A stretch of DNA of 64,000 nucleotides, from assembly GCF_002591915.1 (NCBI RefSeq), contig NZ_NIHB01000002.1, forward strand, positions 752,133 to 816,132. Direction: 5' to 3'. This DNA is from Marinicella litoralis (lineage in GTDB: Bacteria; Pseudomonadota; Gammaproteobacteria; Xanthomonadales; Marinicellaceae). Of this stretch, positions 29,301-39,088 are shown piece after piece; positions within the stretch are counted from its first letter, which is position 1; every line of letters begins with the position of its first letter. The notes beneath the pieces were generated by a model that saw nothing but the letters and a program-made list of their open reading frames with translations, was not told the origin of the DNA and did not search any database. The translations under genes and the position numbers were made by a program.

Positions 29301-30803
29301 TCACCAAACAAACTTTGATTCACTGACTTTATCAGATAATTTGGCCATCAGCTTATCGGCTTTTTCCACATCTATATAATGTAAATTAATCTCTTGGGTA
29401 ACTGGATTTGATCCAGCTGTGTCCACGGTCAATCGAGCCATTTTATTGCGTCGATCAAATGGCGTTTGTAAATATGATATATTCTGGATTTTGGCAATTT
29501 TTACCAGACTGAGGGTATGAAAAAAAACGCCGTGACGATAAGCTATGATTTGATCATTCACTGCATAGCCGGCTTTATTGATATACGCTTTTGCATACAA
29601 AAAAACCAGTGGTGTCAATAACAAAGGAGTTAACCCAATCCACTGGTAATAAAACACCAAAGGCAACATCGGAACCAAAACCAATAACATCATTCTTTTA
29701 AAGACTCGTTTCCAAGCCCTCGATTCAAGGTTCAGCCACTTAATGTCCTGCCAGTCCACTTCAGGTTGGATTTGAGCAATCAGTTGTTGGGCATTAAATT
29801 TTGAAACCAAGGGAGCAAGCCACTTCATGGTGATGCCACTTTGTTCTGTCACTCCACCCGCTGTTTCCATCTTTACACTGACCTTCTTAAAATAACGGTG
29901 TAACGGTGAATGTTTGATCTTAATCAATTGGATTCTTTTGATCGGAATATTGGCCGTTATTTTAGTTAATAACCCCATTTCCGCATGCAGGTTTTTATCG
30001 ATTTTAGAAATTTTAAATTGGTACAATTTCAAAAAGGCCAATGCAATGGATGACAACCAAATTGTGACCATCATGACCACCACAAATGCCGCACCATATA
30101 TCAGCCATTGAGTCAATGCCCATTGCTCTATATGCAGGTCACCAACAAATTTTTGCACCACATTGATAAATTTTTGGCGGTAAAAGTCGTTTTGTGAAAG
30201 TACCGAGCCCACAATACCAATCGGCACCAAAGCCTTGTGAGTAATAAACCCGTAACTGGTCACGTCTTTGTTACTCATTTGATACATCGGTTTGGAGTCA
30301 TCAGCCGCTGAATCTACTGCCTCATCATGGTCAGAGTCCAGGTCAATGGCGGCGTTCTTTGCATGCACATTGGCTTTGTTTTTGATGACTTGCTGGATGT
30401 GTTTGATTTGCTCATCGGCCACCACACGAACCACCGCTTCAGGCTTGACCCCAGAAGCTGACTCAACTTGCAAAGTACCTACCTTGAAAAATTTATGCAG
30501 TAAATTTCTTTCAATATTGAGGTTTTGAATCCGCTCATATGGAACTTGCCTCAATGATTTAAATAAAATACCTTCTTTAACGACCAAGCGGTCCTCTTCC
30601 AACCAATAATGATAAAACCAAAATTGAACAATGGTAATGATTGATGCGAATGCAGCAATGCCAATGATGATCATGTCTTGTCGATCGCCACTGGTTCCAA
30701 TGATGCCGAACAGTAAAGGCAAAACCATTTTCTTTACTGCTTCGATAAATAGAAACAAGGGGGAAATATTATGTAGCCTGTATCCTTTGGTTTTTAACTC
30801 CAT
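29301..30803 (-). CDS. Bacterial PH-domain membrane protein (YdbT-like)
   Basis: A 500-residue protein with several bPH2 (YdbS/YdbT-type pleckstrin-homology-like) domains. Hydrophobic pairs occur at about residues 16-60, 225-265 and 365-400, each followed by a soluble PH-like segment. Within these the family pattern recurs, for example SLRQVPYERIQNLNIERNLLHKFF near residue 84 and ITANIPIKRIQLIKIKHSPLHRYF near 293, shown here only as landmarks. In Bacillus the YdbS-YdbT pair protects against a cyclic bacteriocin; whether the function carries over is unknown. The start lies five bases after the stop of the smaller PH protein, so the two form a unit. Confidence 0.85.
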   Translation of the reverse strand: MELKTKGYRLHNISPLFLFIEAVKKMVLPLLFGIIGTSGDRQDMIIIGIAAFASIITIVQFWFYHYWLEEDRLVVKEGILFKSLRQVPYERIQNLNIERNLLHKFFKVGTLQVESASGVKPEAVVRVVADEQIKHIQQVIKNKANVHAKNAAIDLDSDHDEAVDSAADDSKPMYQMSNKDVTSYGFITHKALVPIGIVGSVLSQNDFYRQKFINVVQKFVGDLHIEQWALTQWLIYGAAFVVVMMVTIWLSSIALAFLKLYQFKISKIDKNLHAEMGLLTKITANIPIKRIQLIKIKHSPLHRYFKKVSVKMETAGGVTEQSGITMKWLAPLVSKFNAQQLIAQIQPEVDWQDIKWLNLESRAWKRVFKRMMLLVLVPMLPLVFYYQWIGLTPLLLTPLVFLYAKAYINKAGYAVNDQIIAYRHGVFFHTLSLVKIAKIQNISYLQTPFDRRNKMARLTVDTAGSNPVTQEINLHYIDVEKADKLMAKLSDKVSESKFVW

Positions 30804-30808
30804 AACGA

Positions 30809-31288
30809 TTAAACCGTGTCTTCTGCTTGGTTGGTGTTGATCAATTCTTGTCGCAAATCAGCCGCATCCTCATGCAACAGTCCAGGTAACGTGATGGTGG
30901 CATTTCTGGTGCCAGCTGTGTGAACTACCAACTTACTCAAATCGAACCTGCGCTCTAAGGGCCCGGTGGTGATGTCTATGTGTTGCACCCGATTCCTTGG
31001 CACCATGTTTTGTTGTTGCCAAAACACCCCTTTGTGGATTTTCAGACCAGCGGCGGTTAATTGGTACTGGTAAGCCTTGTACCAATGCAATGAATACCAA
31101 TGCACCAAGCCATAGCACACCAACCAAATAAATAAATAAGCGACCACTCGCAGTGGCCAAGCAAAATCCCAAAACACCGACGATCCTATAGTGAAAGGCA
31201 CAGCAATCAACGCTGTCATGATGATTGCACTGATTCTAAAGACTTTTAAATAGCTTCTTTCCAATGATTTAAAATCAAATGTTTTCAT
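30809..31288 (-). CDS. Bacterial PH-domain membrane protein (YdbS-like)
   Basis: A 159-residue protein with two membrane helices (about 14-36 and 42-66) followed by one bPH2 domain. It has the recurring pattern QQQNMVPRNRVQHIDITTGPL near its middle and ends in a short acidic tail. It is the single-domain partner of the next, multi-domain PH protein, the same pairing as YdbS and YdbT. The two genes are five bases apart. An SPFH protein gene lies upstream, separated by a hairpin, so co-transcription with that gene is doubtful. Confidence 0.85.
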   Translation of the reverse strand: MKTFDFKSLERSYLKVFRISAIIMTALIAVPFTIGSSVFWDFAWPLRVVAYLFIWLVCYGLVHWYSLHWYKAYQYQLTAAGLKIHKGVFWQQQNMVPRNRVQHIDITTGPLERRFDLSKLVVHTAGTRNATITLPGLLHEDAADLRQELINTNQAEDTV

Positions 31289-31321
31289 GCAGGCAATTCC
31301 TTTTTAAGGTAAATAACAGAA

Positions 31322-31354
31322 CCCAGTGAGTTAAAAACATCTCAACTCACTGGG
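31322..31354 (-). terminator. Hairpin terminator after the SPFH-protein gene
   Basis: An 11-base-pair perfect stem, CCCAGTGAGTT (31322-31332) with AACTCACTGGG (31344-31354), encloses an 11-base loop. On the minus strand it is followed by a T-rich stretch. It separates the SPFH gene from the downstream PH-domain pair. Confidence 0.6.
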
Positions 31355-31367
31355 GCCATTCAGGTGA

Positions 31368-32261
31368 TTATTTATTGGGATCAGATAAATGCATCAATGG
31401 CAGTGGTTGTGGGGAGTCACTGTCTATAAAGTAAATTTTTGAAGCCGGATCTTTTGAAATGCTTTTCAATGCTTCTAAGGCTTGCAGTTTAACGTAATTG
31501 GGGTTGTTGCCGATGGCGGTATTGATTTTCTCAATTTCATACGCTTGGGCATCCGCCAATAGTCGACGTTTTTTGGCTTCTTCTTCAGCAGCTTTTCTTT
31601 GGGCTTCGGCCTGAGCCACCAATTGTTGCTGTTCAGTTCGATACCGTTCCAATTCAGCTTTTTGTTTCTCAACCTCTTGTTCCCGTTCTTTCTTCGCTTC
31701 AATCGCTTTGGTAATGAATGGTGGCAATGAAATGTCGCGAATCAGCACGGCAGAAACACTGATCCCTTTTGGCTCCAGGTAATCTGCCAGACCCAAGGTT
31801 AAATCAGTTTGTAATTGAACCTGAGTTTCCTCTAAGAAAAAATCTTCAGCCCGCTTAATTGACTTGCCCTGTTCTCTGAGCAACGAACGCAACTTCGGTA
31901 CCAACTGAACATTAATCATACTTTCAGCATTACCTGTCTCTTTCAAAATGGTGCTGGCCATACCGCCATTCAAGCGGTACTGAACGCTCACCTCAATCGA
32001 AGTTTGTAATTGATCTTGTGATGGAACCTGCGCCCTTTCTTTGTGGGTTTGTTCTCTGACATCAAACTCATGAAATTTCAACAAAGGATTGACTGGAATG
32101 GTCAAGCCTTCAGGATAAGTGTCCGTTTGTACCTGACCAAATAAAGTGGCTACTGCCACATGTCCTACAGGCACACTGACCCAGAATCTTGATCCAATTA
32201 AAAACAACACCAGGATCAAAACCAGTGGGATAAACTTAGCTATGGATACTTTATCAGTCAT
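31368..32261 (-). CDS. SPFH/prohibitin-family membrane protein
   Basis: A 297-residue protein with one N-terminal membrane helix (about 10-28), an SPFH/band-7 domain (about 28-190) beginning VPVGHVAVATLFGQVQ, and a long Glu/Gln/Lys-rich coiled coil (about 190-245). This is the layout of prohibitins and HflC/HflK-type scaffolds, which oligomerise at membranes and often modulate FtsH-like proteases. No hflX, hflK or ftsH lies nearby, so it is probably a stand-alone prohibitin-like protein rather than HflC. A hairpin terminator follows. Confidence 0.88.
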   Translation of the reverse strand: MTDKVSIAKFIPLVLILVLFLIGSRFWVSVPVGHVAVATLFGQVQTDTYPEGLTIPVNPLLKFHEFDVREQTHKERAQVPSQDQLQTSIEVSVQYRLNGGMASTILKETGNAESMINVQLVPKLRSLLREQGKSIKRAEDFFLEETQVQLQTDLTLGLADYLEPKGISVSAVLIRDISLPPFITKAIEAKKEREQEVEKQKAELERYRTEQQQLVAQAEAQRKAAEEEAKKRRLLADAQAYEIEKINTAIGNNPNYVKLQALEALKSISKDPASKIYFIDSDSPQPLPLMHLSDPNK

Positions 32262-32447
32262 ACGCTTCTCTCAATTTTATAAAAAAATGATTGTACCAAT
32301 AAATGTTAAGAAAGTCGCATGCATGAAGTCATATTAAAACCAATGTCTAATTTTTCATAACAACGATATTTGTTGCATACGTAACACTGAATTAGCCTGA
32401 ATCAGACAAAAGTCGATATTGAAGACTGCCTAATTATTTTCCAGCAC

Positions 32448-32476
32448 AAAAAAGCCTGATTAATTCAGGCTTTTTT
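32448..32476. terminator. Bidirectional Rho-independent terminator
   Basis: AAAAAAGCCTGA (32448-32459), a five-base loop and TCAGGCTTTTTT (32465-32476) form a classic stem with an A-tract on one side and a T-tract on the other. It ends the minus-strand M28 peptidase gene and would also stop plus-strand read-through. Confidence 0.8.
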
Positions 32477-32501
32477 ATTGTTCTTATTTATTAAATAACA
32501 C

Positions 32502-33911
32502 TTATTGATCGGTTAAGTCAAAACCAAAATCATGCAGGGTATTCGCTGCCAAGGCTGTCACTACAACCCAAGCGGCCACATTTTGTGCCAATTCATCGCG
32601 ATCAATTTTGTCCAAAGTATCATTGGCTGTATGGTGGTAATCAAAATATTGAGTGCCATCCTGTTTAAGTCCAAACACAGCCATTCCAGCAGCTCTTAAA
32701 GGAATTAAATCAGCACCTGATGAACTTTTATTGTTGCTGTATTCAATGCCTAATGGTTTAAGCAGTTCAGCCATTGTATTCACTATTGGCAACGCGGCGT
32801 TTGCAACTCGTGTTCCCAATGCATAGATTTTTCCAGCGCCAAAATCAGATTCACCGCCCAAAATATGCTGTGCCATTCGATTTTTATGTGCTTCATGATA
32901 AGCAGTAGCACCGGACAAGCCATACTCTTCATTGGCCCAGAGAACCACCCTAATGGTTCTTTTTAATGGTCCTAAGTGTTGTTTAATCAAATGAGCGGCT
33001 GCCATGGTAATACCACAACCAGATGCGTCGTCGATGGCTCCAGTACCCAAATCCCATGAGTCTAAATGGCAACCAATGACAATAAACTGATCAGCAAGCT
33101 CATTACCCAATATGTCGCCAATCACATTGTGTGAGGTGTAAGTACCATCCCAGTGTGATGTGAGTTTTAATTTTATTTCTACCGGCAGATTGCGTTTAAA
33201 CATATTAACCAATAAGTCAGCATCAGGATTTGAAATCGCACCCGCAGGCACAGATGGTATGGTCTTATCATATTTGGCCGCTCCTGTATGAGGTGTGCGG
33301 TTGTTATCGGTACCAATTGATCTGATGATGGCTGCAATACCACCTTTGGCAGCGGTGACTTGAGCTGCTGTTCCACGTGCATCGACTGCTTTTCCATAAC
33401 CGGAACCGTCTTTATGACGTTCCATGCGGTTACTGATGAAGGTGATTTTACCTTCCACCTCATCAGGATCTGCTGCTGCCAAATCAGCCAATGTGGAGAA
33501 ATGAATCACTTCGCCTTGCAATCCTGCTTCAGCAGTAGGAAGGGTTCTGCCCAATGCGGTGATGGCCAACTGATGAGGGAATGGTGCGATCACCTCTGCT
33601 GTTTCAACACCTCTGGTCCAACGATCAAAAGTAACCGGTTCTAGACTCACTCGATCAAAACCCAATGATTCAAATTTGGCCTTCCCCCAAGCCACTGCTT
33701 TGGCATCTCCTGGACTGCCAGCTAACCGGGCACCCACCTCAGTGGTTAGGGATTCGGTTAAATCATAAGCCAAAGGGTGGCTTAATGCCTGATCCCTGAG
33801 CTCAACCACATCTGCTAAAAATTCATTGGAATACAAAGCCCCATCGCTGTCATGTGCTGATACAGTAAATGCATTTAAGCTCAATGCTGCCAAACCTATC
33901 ATTAATTTCAT
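32502..33911 (-). CDS. Exported M28-family metallopeptidase
   Basis: A 469-residue zinc aminopeptidase or carboxypeptidase, probably periplasmic or secreted. A signal peptide spans about residues 1-19 (cleavage after VSAHD-like context). The co-catalytic zinc motifs of family M28 are present: GCHLDSWDLGTGAIDDASG with the first His and Asp near 285, ANEEYGLSG with the catalytic and metal Glu pair near 330, and HHTAND with a His near 430. A protease-associated type insert lies in between. The arrangement resembles plasma glutamate carboxypeptidase-like M28 proteins. It lacks the C-terminal GFE tail found in the second M28 protein of this window. Confidence 0.88.
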   Translation of the reverse strand: MKLMIGLAALSLNAFTVSAHDSDGALYSNEFLADVVELRDQALSHPLAYDLTESLTTEVGARLAGSPGDAKAVAWGKAKFESLGFDRVSLEPVTFDRWTRGVETAEVIAPFPHQLAITALGRTLPTAEAGLQGEVIHFSTLADLAAADPDEVEGKITFISNRMERHKDGSGYGKAVDARGTAAQVTAAKGGIAAIIRSIGTDNNRTPHTGAAKYDKTIPSVPAGAISNPDADLLVNMFKRNLPVEIKLKLTSHWDGTYTSHNVIGDILGNELADQFIVIGCHLDSWDLGTGAIDDASGCGITMAAAHLIKQHLGPLKRTIRVVLWANEEYGLSGATAYHEAHKNRMAQHILGGESDFGAGKIYALGTRVANAALPIVNTMAELLKPLGIEYSNNKSSSGADLIPLRAAGMAVFGLKQDGTQYFDYHHTANDTLDKIDRDELAQNVAAWVVVTALAANTLHDFGFDLTDQ

Positions 33912-33970
33912 GTTTTACTCGGAAACTGGAAAAACATGATTGTAACAAAATAAAATACTCAGACACAAAA

Positions 33971-33993
33971 AAGCCGAGCACCTGGCTCGGCTT
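33971..33993 (-). terminator. Rho-independent terminator of the M16 peptidase gene
   Basis: AAGCCGAGC (33971-33979), loop ACCTG, and GCTCGGCTT (33985-33993) form a nine-base-pair GC-rich stem. On the minus strand it is followed by TTTT, just 20 bases after the M16 gene stop. Confidence 0.8.
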
Positions 33994-34012
33994 GCTGTTG
34001 GAACAACTTCAA

Positions 34013-36760
34013 TTATTCAGCTTGCATTTTTGTCGAATCACCGGCTTTGATGATTGAGAAACTGTCGGCATTGACATACTTATTAAAAGTCATGTTGACT
34101 TGCAAAATGGTCAAGTCTTCAATCGCCTTTTCATATTTTTTGTTCCATTGTTGATTGCGGCCTAAATCAATAAAACTTGCCAATTCACTGGCCAACCGAT
34201 TGTCTTTGGCACGATCAATTCGGTTGTTTTGTAACACACCTGCTCTGGCATCATCTAATTCTTGTTGAGTGAAGCCTTCATCAATTACTTTTTGTAATTC
34301 TTCAGTGAAGCCTATCTCAACTTTCTCTAGATTTTCAGGCGCACAAATGGCATAAGCACCAAAGGTTGCTGTGTCATCAAAAGAAGACGCATTAAAAAAC
34401 GAACCTGCACCATAACTTAAACCATCTTGTTGACGCAATCGGTTGGCTAAACGACTGCTGATAAAACCACCACCGAACATTTGGTTGGCCATCATCAAAG
34501 CTGGATAATCAGGGTGGTCATCACTGATGGGTAAACGCATCATGGCACCAAAAGCGGCTCCCGACTTATCGGGCGTATCAATAAATTTATTGATGCTGTC
34601 CACCACGGCATAGGAAGCAGGAATGCGTTGGTACTCAACATGACTGGCCCAGCCTTTGATTAAATCATCAACTTTATCAGTCACAACACCTTCATCAAAA
34701 TCACCAACCACACTGATGTCAGCTTGTTGTCCACCATAAAACTGGCTGTGGAACGCTTTGACTTGTTCAGCGGTCGTCGATCTGATTTCAGTAATTTGAT
34801 CATCTATGGCCATTTGATACCTGGGATGACCTGGCTCATAAGGATCTAAATGTTGACGCAATTGTCTGAACACTTGAGTCGTTGGCTGTTGTTTTTGCTG
34901 TTCTAAACCAACAATCAACTCTTGTTTCAAAACTTCCAGTTCTTCCTGATCAAAGGCTGGACGTTTCAAAACTTCATCCAACAATTCAATCACCGCTGGT
35001 AAATTTTCACGGGTGGTACTGACTCGAACATTGGCACCGCTGGAGCTGCCGGAAATGTTGACTTCGGCTTTGAGTTCATCAAATTTTGCTTTCAGTTGAT
35101 TGCGCGTGAATTTCTCAGTGCCTCGATCCAACATATTGCCAGCCAACAAGCCAACTGTGTTTTTGTTATACAAAGCCTCTTCATTGCCTATATCTAAACG
35201 CAAATTCATAACCACTGAGTCGCCTCGGGTTTCTTTGTTTAATTTAACCAATTTAGCACCATTGGCTAAATCTGTCTGAGCGGTCCGCGCATCAATATTA
35301 TCAAATGATGGGTCAAAGTCTTCACCTTGAGCCACGGCTTCACGACCTGTATAACCTGCAACTTTGGCTTTCACTTCTGCCAAGGTATAACGTTTGATTG
35401 AATCGGCCCGATCAAAGTCCGTTTCAGGAATAAACAATCCTAAGGTGCGGTTGTCATTCACCAAGTATTCTTCCGCCGCCGTTTGTACTTGTTCAACCGT
35501 CACGGCTTCGGTGCGATCACGATTTAAAAACATCAAACGCCAATCGCCCATACCAACCCATTCACTCAAAGCTCGGGCAATTCTTTCAGATGAATTGAAT
35601 GACAATTCAAATTGTTTGATCAAGTTGGCTTTGGCAGATTGCACTTCAAACTCAGTAACAGGCGTTTGTTTAACACCTTCCAAAGTCGCTAAAAATGCTT
35701 CTTTAGCTGGCTTAAGGTCTTTGTCTTTGGCCACTTGGATCATGTAATTACTGACACCAGGCTCTGCCCATTGAAAGTTAAAACCAAAGGAATTGGCAGC
35801 CAATCCTTTTTTGACCACATTTTCATTCAATCGACCCGTGGTTGGATGTGCCAAAATTTGTGACAGCACATTCAAGGCAGGATAGGCTTCATCTGACCCC
35901 GCAGGTGCTTTGTACATGGCACCAATCACTTGGACATCACCAGCGCGACGGACTGTCACTGAGCGCTCACCATCTTGAATGGGCTCCTCTGTATACAACT
36001 CTCTAAGTTTTCTTTCCGGTTTGTCTATTTTTCCAAAATGCTTTTTGATTAATTTCAAGGTTTTGGCTTCATCGATTTTTCCCGCAACGACCAAGGTGGC
36101 ATTGTCAGGTTGGTAGTATTTGCGGTAAAAAGCCTGTAAGTTTGAAATGTCTACATTTTCCAGGTCTGAGCGGGCACCAATGGTACTTTTGCCGTAGTTA
36201 TGCCAATCAGTTGACACAGCACCCATGCGCTGTAACAACACACGGATTGGGTTGTTGTCTCCATTTTCCAACTCATTTCTGACCACGGTCATTTCAGAGT
36301 CTAAATCTTCTTTCGATATAAATGAATTAATCATTCGGTCTGCTTCTAAATCAAGAGCCCATTCTAAATTATCATCAGATGCAGCAAAGGTTTCAAAATA
36401 ATTGGTCCGATCAGTCCAAGTGGTGCCATTGGGTTCTGCACCGCGGTCTGTCAATTCCTTAGGAATATTTGGATGGTTCGGTGTTCCTTTGAAAACCAAA
36501 TGCTCTAATAAGTGAGCCATTCCAGTTTCACCGTAGTTTTCATGTTTAGAACCCACATGATAAGTGATGTTAACTGTTTGGGTTTCTTGTGATTGATCAG
36601 GAAACAATAAAATTTGCAAACCATTGTCTAGTTTGTATTCCGTGATTCCTTCAACTGAAGTGATTTTTTCAACACCTTTGGGTAATTTAGCCCAGGTATT
36701 GAAGGACAACAATAAAACCAGCAACACAATAAGCGGCTTTCCTTGAATTTTTAAAGGCAT
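34013..36760 (-). CDS. Exported M16-family (pitrilysin/insulinase-type) zinc peptidase
   Basis: A 915-residue protein with a signal peptide (about 1-24) and two M16 modules. The N-terminal module has the inverted zinc motif HLLEH at about residues 83-87 and a downstream conserved Glu region (ELENGDNNP) near residue 163. The second module (about 510-880) lacks HxxEH and would be the inactive half that closes the chamber, as in other two-domain M16 enzymes. FGGGFISSRL near 756 is the usual substrate-groove motif. A GAGGA ribosome-binding site precedes the ATG by seven bases. It probably digests peptides in the periplasm. It stands alone between hairpins and an intergenic gap. Confidence 0.93.
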   Translation of the reverse strand: MPLKIQGKPLIVLLVLLLSFNTWAKLPKGVEKITSVEGITEYKLDNGLQILLFPDQSQETQTVNITYHVGSKHENYGETGMAHLLEHLVFKGTPNHPNIPKELTDRGAEPNGTTWTDRTNYFETFAASDDNLEWALDLEADRMINSFISKEDLDSEMTVVRNELENGDNNPIRVLLQRMGAVSTDWHNYGKSTIGARSDLENVDISNLQAFYRKYYQPDNATLVVAGKIDEAKTLKLIKKHFGKIDKPERKLRELYTEEPIQDGERSVTVRRAGDVQVIGAMYKAPAGSDEAYPALNVLSQILAHPTTGRLNENVVKKGLAANSFGFNFQWAEPGVSNYMIQVAKDKDLKPAKEAFLATLEGVKQTPVTEFEVQSAKANLIKQFELSFNSSERIARALSEWVGMGDWRLMFLNRDRTEAVTVEQVQTAAEEYLVNDNRTLGLFIPETDFDRADSIKRYTLAEVKAKVAGYTGREAVAQGEDFDPSFDNIDARTAQTDLANGAKLVKLNKETRGDSVVMNLRLDIGNEEALYNKNTVGLLAGNMLDRGTEKFTRNQLKAKFDELKAEVNISGSSSGANVRVSTTRENLPAVIELLDEVLKRPAFDQEELEVLKQELIVGLEQQKQQPTTQVFRQLRQHLDPYEPGHPRYQMAIDDQITEIRSTTAEQVKAFHSQFYGGQQADISVVGDFDEGVVTDKVDDLIKGWASHVEYQRIPASYAVVDSINKFIDTPDKSGAAFGAMMRLPISDDHPDYPALMMANQMFGGGFISSRLANRLRQQDGLSYGAGSFFNASSFDDTATFGAYAICAPENLEKVEIGFTEELQKVIDEGFTQQELDDARAGVLQNNRIDRAKDNRLASELASFIDLGRNQQWNKKYEKAIEDLTILQVNMTFNKYVNADSFSIIKAGDSTKMQAE

Positions 36761-36915
36761 ATGAGTTCCTCAATAGTTTAGAAATTAGTCAATATTCCAT
36801 AAGACACTGAGATTTGAACAAAATTCTATGGGTCTTACAAAATGGAGCACATACTCTACCTTATTAAAGCTATTATTTCACTGTACTAAAGTCATGTTTA
36901 GATTAAACGTGTCAA

Positions 36916-38334
36916 TTACTGCTGAAACATAGATTCGAAGCCATTGGTAAAAATGGGGTATTCTTGAGAGTACACTTTACTGTGATTACCCACTAAATTG
37001 GCCCTGCTTCTGGCCACATGCGTTCTGCCATCTGTGGCCACTTTTGAGCCAAACCGTCCATTGGTCCAAGGATTGATTGAATTGTCAAAAGCCACAGTGG
37101 TGTCTTTAAGCAGATACAATTCATTGAGACCGTCGAATAATGGATTAATCATGTAGTGATAAACCAAGCCTTGGTCAGTATTTGAATAGGGTGATCCCAC
37201 GATAAATTGATTGGTTCCTAAGAATGCATCACCATTGGCAGCCAGCGTACTGCCATAAAACTCACCGCTATTTCCGGCCGTTACTTGCGGTTGTAACCGC
37301 TGAACTTGCAAGGAGTTAAACCACACATAGACCGACCCCACAGGACTGTTATTCACTCGTTCAAACGGCGCACCACCCATAATAATTCGGTTGTTGTTCG
37401 GTTGTTTAATGACATCAACTGAATAACCAAAATTGGCAGTCCTTTCTCTGTTATCAGGAAAAATAATTCCGGCGATTCCCCATGTTTGTGTGAGGTTATC
37501 GCGTTGAAACACATGAATGGCCCCCATATTGCCGCCATCTGTCCCTGGCAAGGCATGGTCATCATCACCTGGTGCCCCTGCTACGATGGTTCCACCATCA
37601 ATCGCCACAGAAAATCCGATTTGATCTCCACCAGTCAGCCCATCCAAATATTGCATACCTAATTGAACCGTTTCCTCTTCCCAAAATGTATTGCCAATTG
37701 CATCGGTTTTTTTATATACGTTGATCCCTCCAGTACTTGATGGAGTTCCATTCACTTCATACACTTTGGTGTCATCACCAATCACAAGCACCCAAAGATT
37801 GGCATCAACTTCTGGAATGTAATCCAAGTTTATGGCTACGGAAGTTCCAAAATTACGATTGATTTGAAAATTCTCACCCACTATTTTCTTTTGAAATTCA
37901 AAGGCAAATTGTCCCATTCCTTGATCAACCAGATTGTAGAGATAGACCGCACCGTTATCTAAATTCAATTGATCGTCTTTTACAGTGGCACCCACTATCC
38001 AGGTTTCCCCCGTTATGTGATTCCTTTCAATGTCAACTGATGAACCAAATTCGTCATTGGCCAAGGAGTCATTCATATCAACCGCCACGGGATAAAGGGT
38101 TTGAGAATGCAACCATTGACCGTTGACATCCTTATAAACATGAATAGCCCCTGCATTGGTGTCTTCATCATCATTGAATGGATCGCCAACCACCAACCAA
38201 TCTTCCATAACAGCCAAGCCTTTGCCAAACTCAGTGAAGGTCAATGGATTGGGTTCTACATCACTGATCCATTGCGTTTCAGCCGCAACCCAAAGACTCA
38301 ACATTGCTAGGTACAATACAATTAAAATTTTCAT
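36916..38334 (-). CDS. Exported FG-GAP/integrin-like repeat protein with a GFE-type tail
   Basis: A 472-residue secreted or surface protein of unknown role. A signal peptide spans about residues 1-19. The body has repeated blocks of the form GxSVDI/VxGAPxDD...GAIHVY, for example VVGDPFNDDEDTNAGAIHVY near residue 50 and IVAGAPGDDDHALPGTD near 250, the pattern of FG-GAP beta-propeller repeats with calcium-binding-like Asp clusters. The C-terminus carries IFTNGFE followed by seven residues. This resembles the IFASGFE end of the M28 peptidase at 53944-55188. I chose the ATG ending at 38334, which has GAGGTG at a good distance; a GTG two codons earlier is less likely. Confidence 0.72.
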   Translation of the reverse strand: MKILIVLYLAMLSLWVAAETQWISDVEPNPLTFTEFGKGLAVMEDWLVVGDPFNDDEDTNAGAIHVYKDVNGQWLHSQTLYPVAVDMNDSLANDEFGSSVDIERNHITGETWIVGATVKDDQLNLDNGAVYLYNLVDQGMGQFAFEFQKKIVGENFQINRNFGTSVAINLDYIPEVDANLWVLVIGDDTKVYEVNGTPSSTGGINVYKKTDAIGNTFWEEETVQLGMQYLDGLTGGDQIGFSVAIDGGTIVAGAPGDDDHALPGTDGGNMGAIHVFQRDNLTQTWGIAGIIFPDNRERTANFGYSVDVIKQPNNNRIIMGGAPFERVNNSPVGSVYVWFNSLQVQRLQPQVTAGNSGEFYGSTLAANGDAFLGTNQFIVGSPYSNTDQGLVYHYMINPLFDGLNELYLLKDTTVAFDNSINPWTNGRFGSKVATDGRTHVARSRANLVGNHSKVYSQEYPIFTNGFESMFQQ

Positions 38335-38620
38335 AAACACACCTCATCATCTGTGTTTTGTTTTTGATTTGATTGAATGAATAGGGATTGAATTGTAAAC
38401 ATCTGATAGATCCATATTAATTTTTTTGAATGACTATTGTTTATGCGAAACCTGCCGTTAAATCACGCCAACAAATTAATCTTTATTTTGACAAATCTCA
38501 GAAGACGACAGCCCAAAACTTAAAAATCAGATCTAATGACTGAAAGTAGACTTGTTTATTAATAGTTACAACCGATTGTGATATCTTAGATAACCTATCA
38601 ATAATTATGAGTGTATTCAG

Positions 38621-39088
38621 ATGAAAACTTTGGTATTAATCAGTTTGAGTTTAATCAGTTTCAACGCATTGAGCGAAAGTAAAAAAGAGCAACAAAGCCC
38701 TATTTTCAACGCTGAACTGGCCGAACATTTAGGTGCAGATGATTATGGCATGAAAATGTATGTTATGGCTTTTTTGAAAAAAGGCCCCAATCGCGATCAA
38801 TCTGCTGAAGAAGTCATACAACTTCAACAAGCACATATGGCGAACATCAAACGCATGGCTGAAGCTGGGGATTTGGTTATGGCAGGACCATTTGGAAACA
38901 ATGACCTGGGAATGCGTGGGATTTATATATTCAATGTGACAACCATTGAGGCAGCCAAAGCATTAACGGCCACTGATCCAGCAATTCAAGCAGGCAGTTT
39001 GGTGATGGAACTGATTCCTTGGTATGGTTCGGCCGCTTTGATGCAAGTCAATGAAATTGGTGCGACTCTGGCCAAAAAAAGTTTTTAA
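38621..39088 (+). CDS. Exported YciI-domain protein
   Basis: A 155-residue protein with a clear signal peptide (about 1-18, cleavage after ALS). It is followed by a YCII-related ferredoxin-like domain (about residues 43-140): MYVMAFLKKGPNRDQSAEE, QAHMANIKRMAEAGDLVMAGPF with a conserved histidine and the typical GPF, then RGIYIFNV. YciI-like proteins are generally cytoplasmic and of uncertain function, so an exported version is unusual. The stop overlaps the convergent amidase gene by four bases. The upstream 280 bases, divergent from the FG-GAP gene, hold AT-rich sequence with no confident promoter. Confidence 0.8.
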   Translation: MKTLVLISLSLISFNALSESKKEQQSPIFNAELAEHLGADDYGMKMYVMAFLKKGPNRDQSAEEVIQLQQAHMANIKRMAEAGDLVMAGPFGNNDLGMRGIYIFNVTTIEAAKALTATDPAIQAGSLVMELIPWYGSAALMQVNEIGATLAKKSF

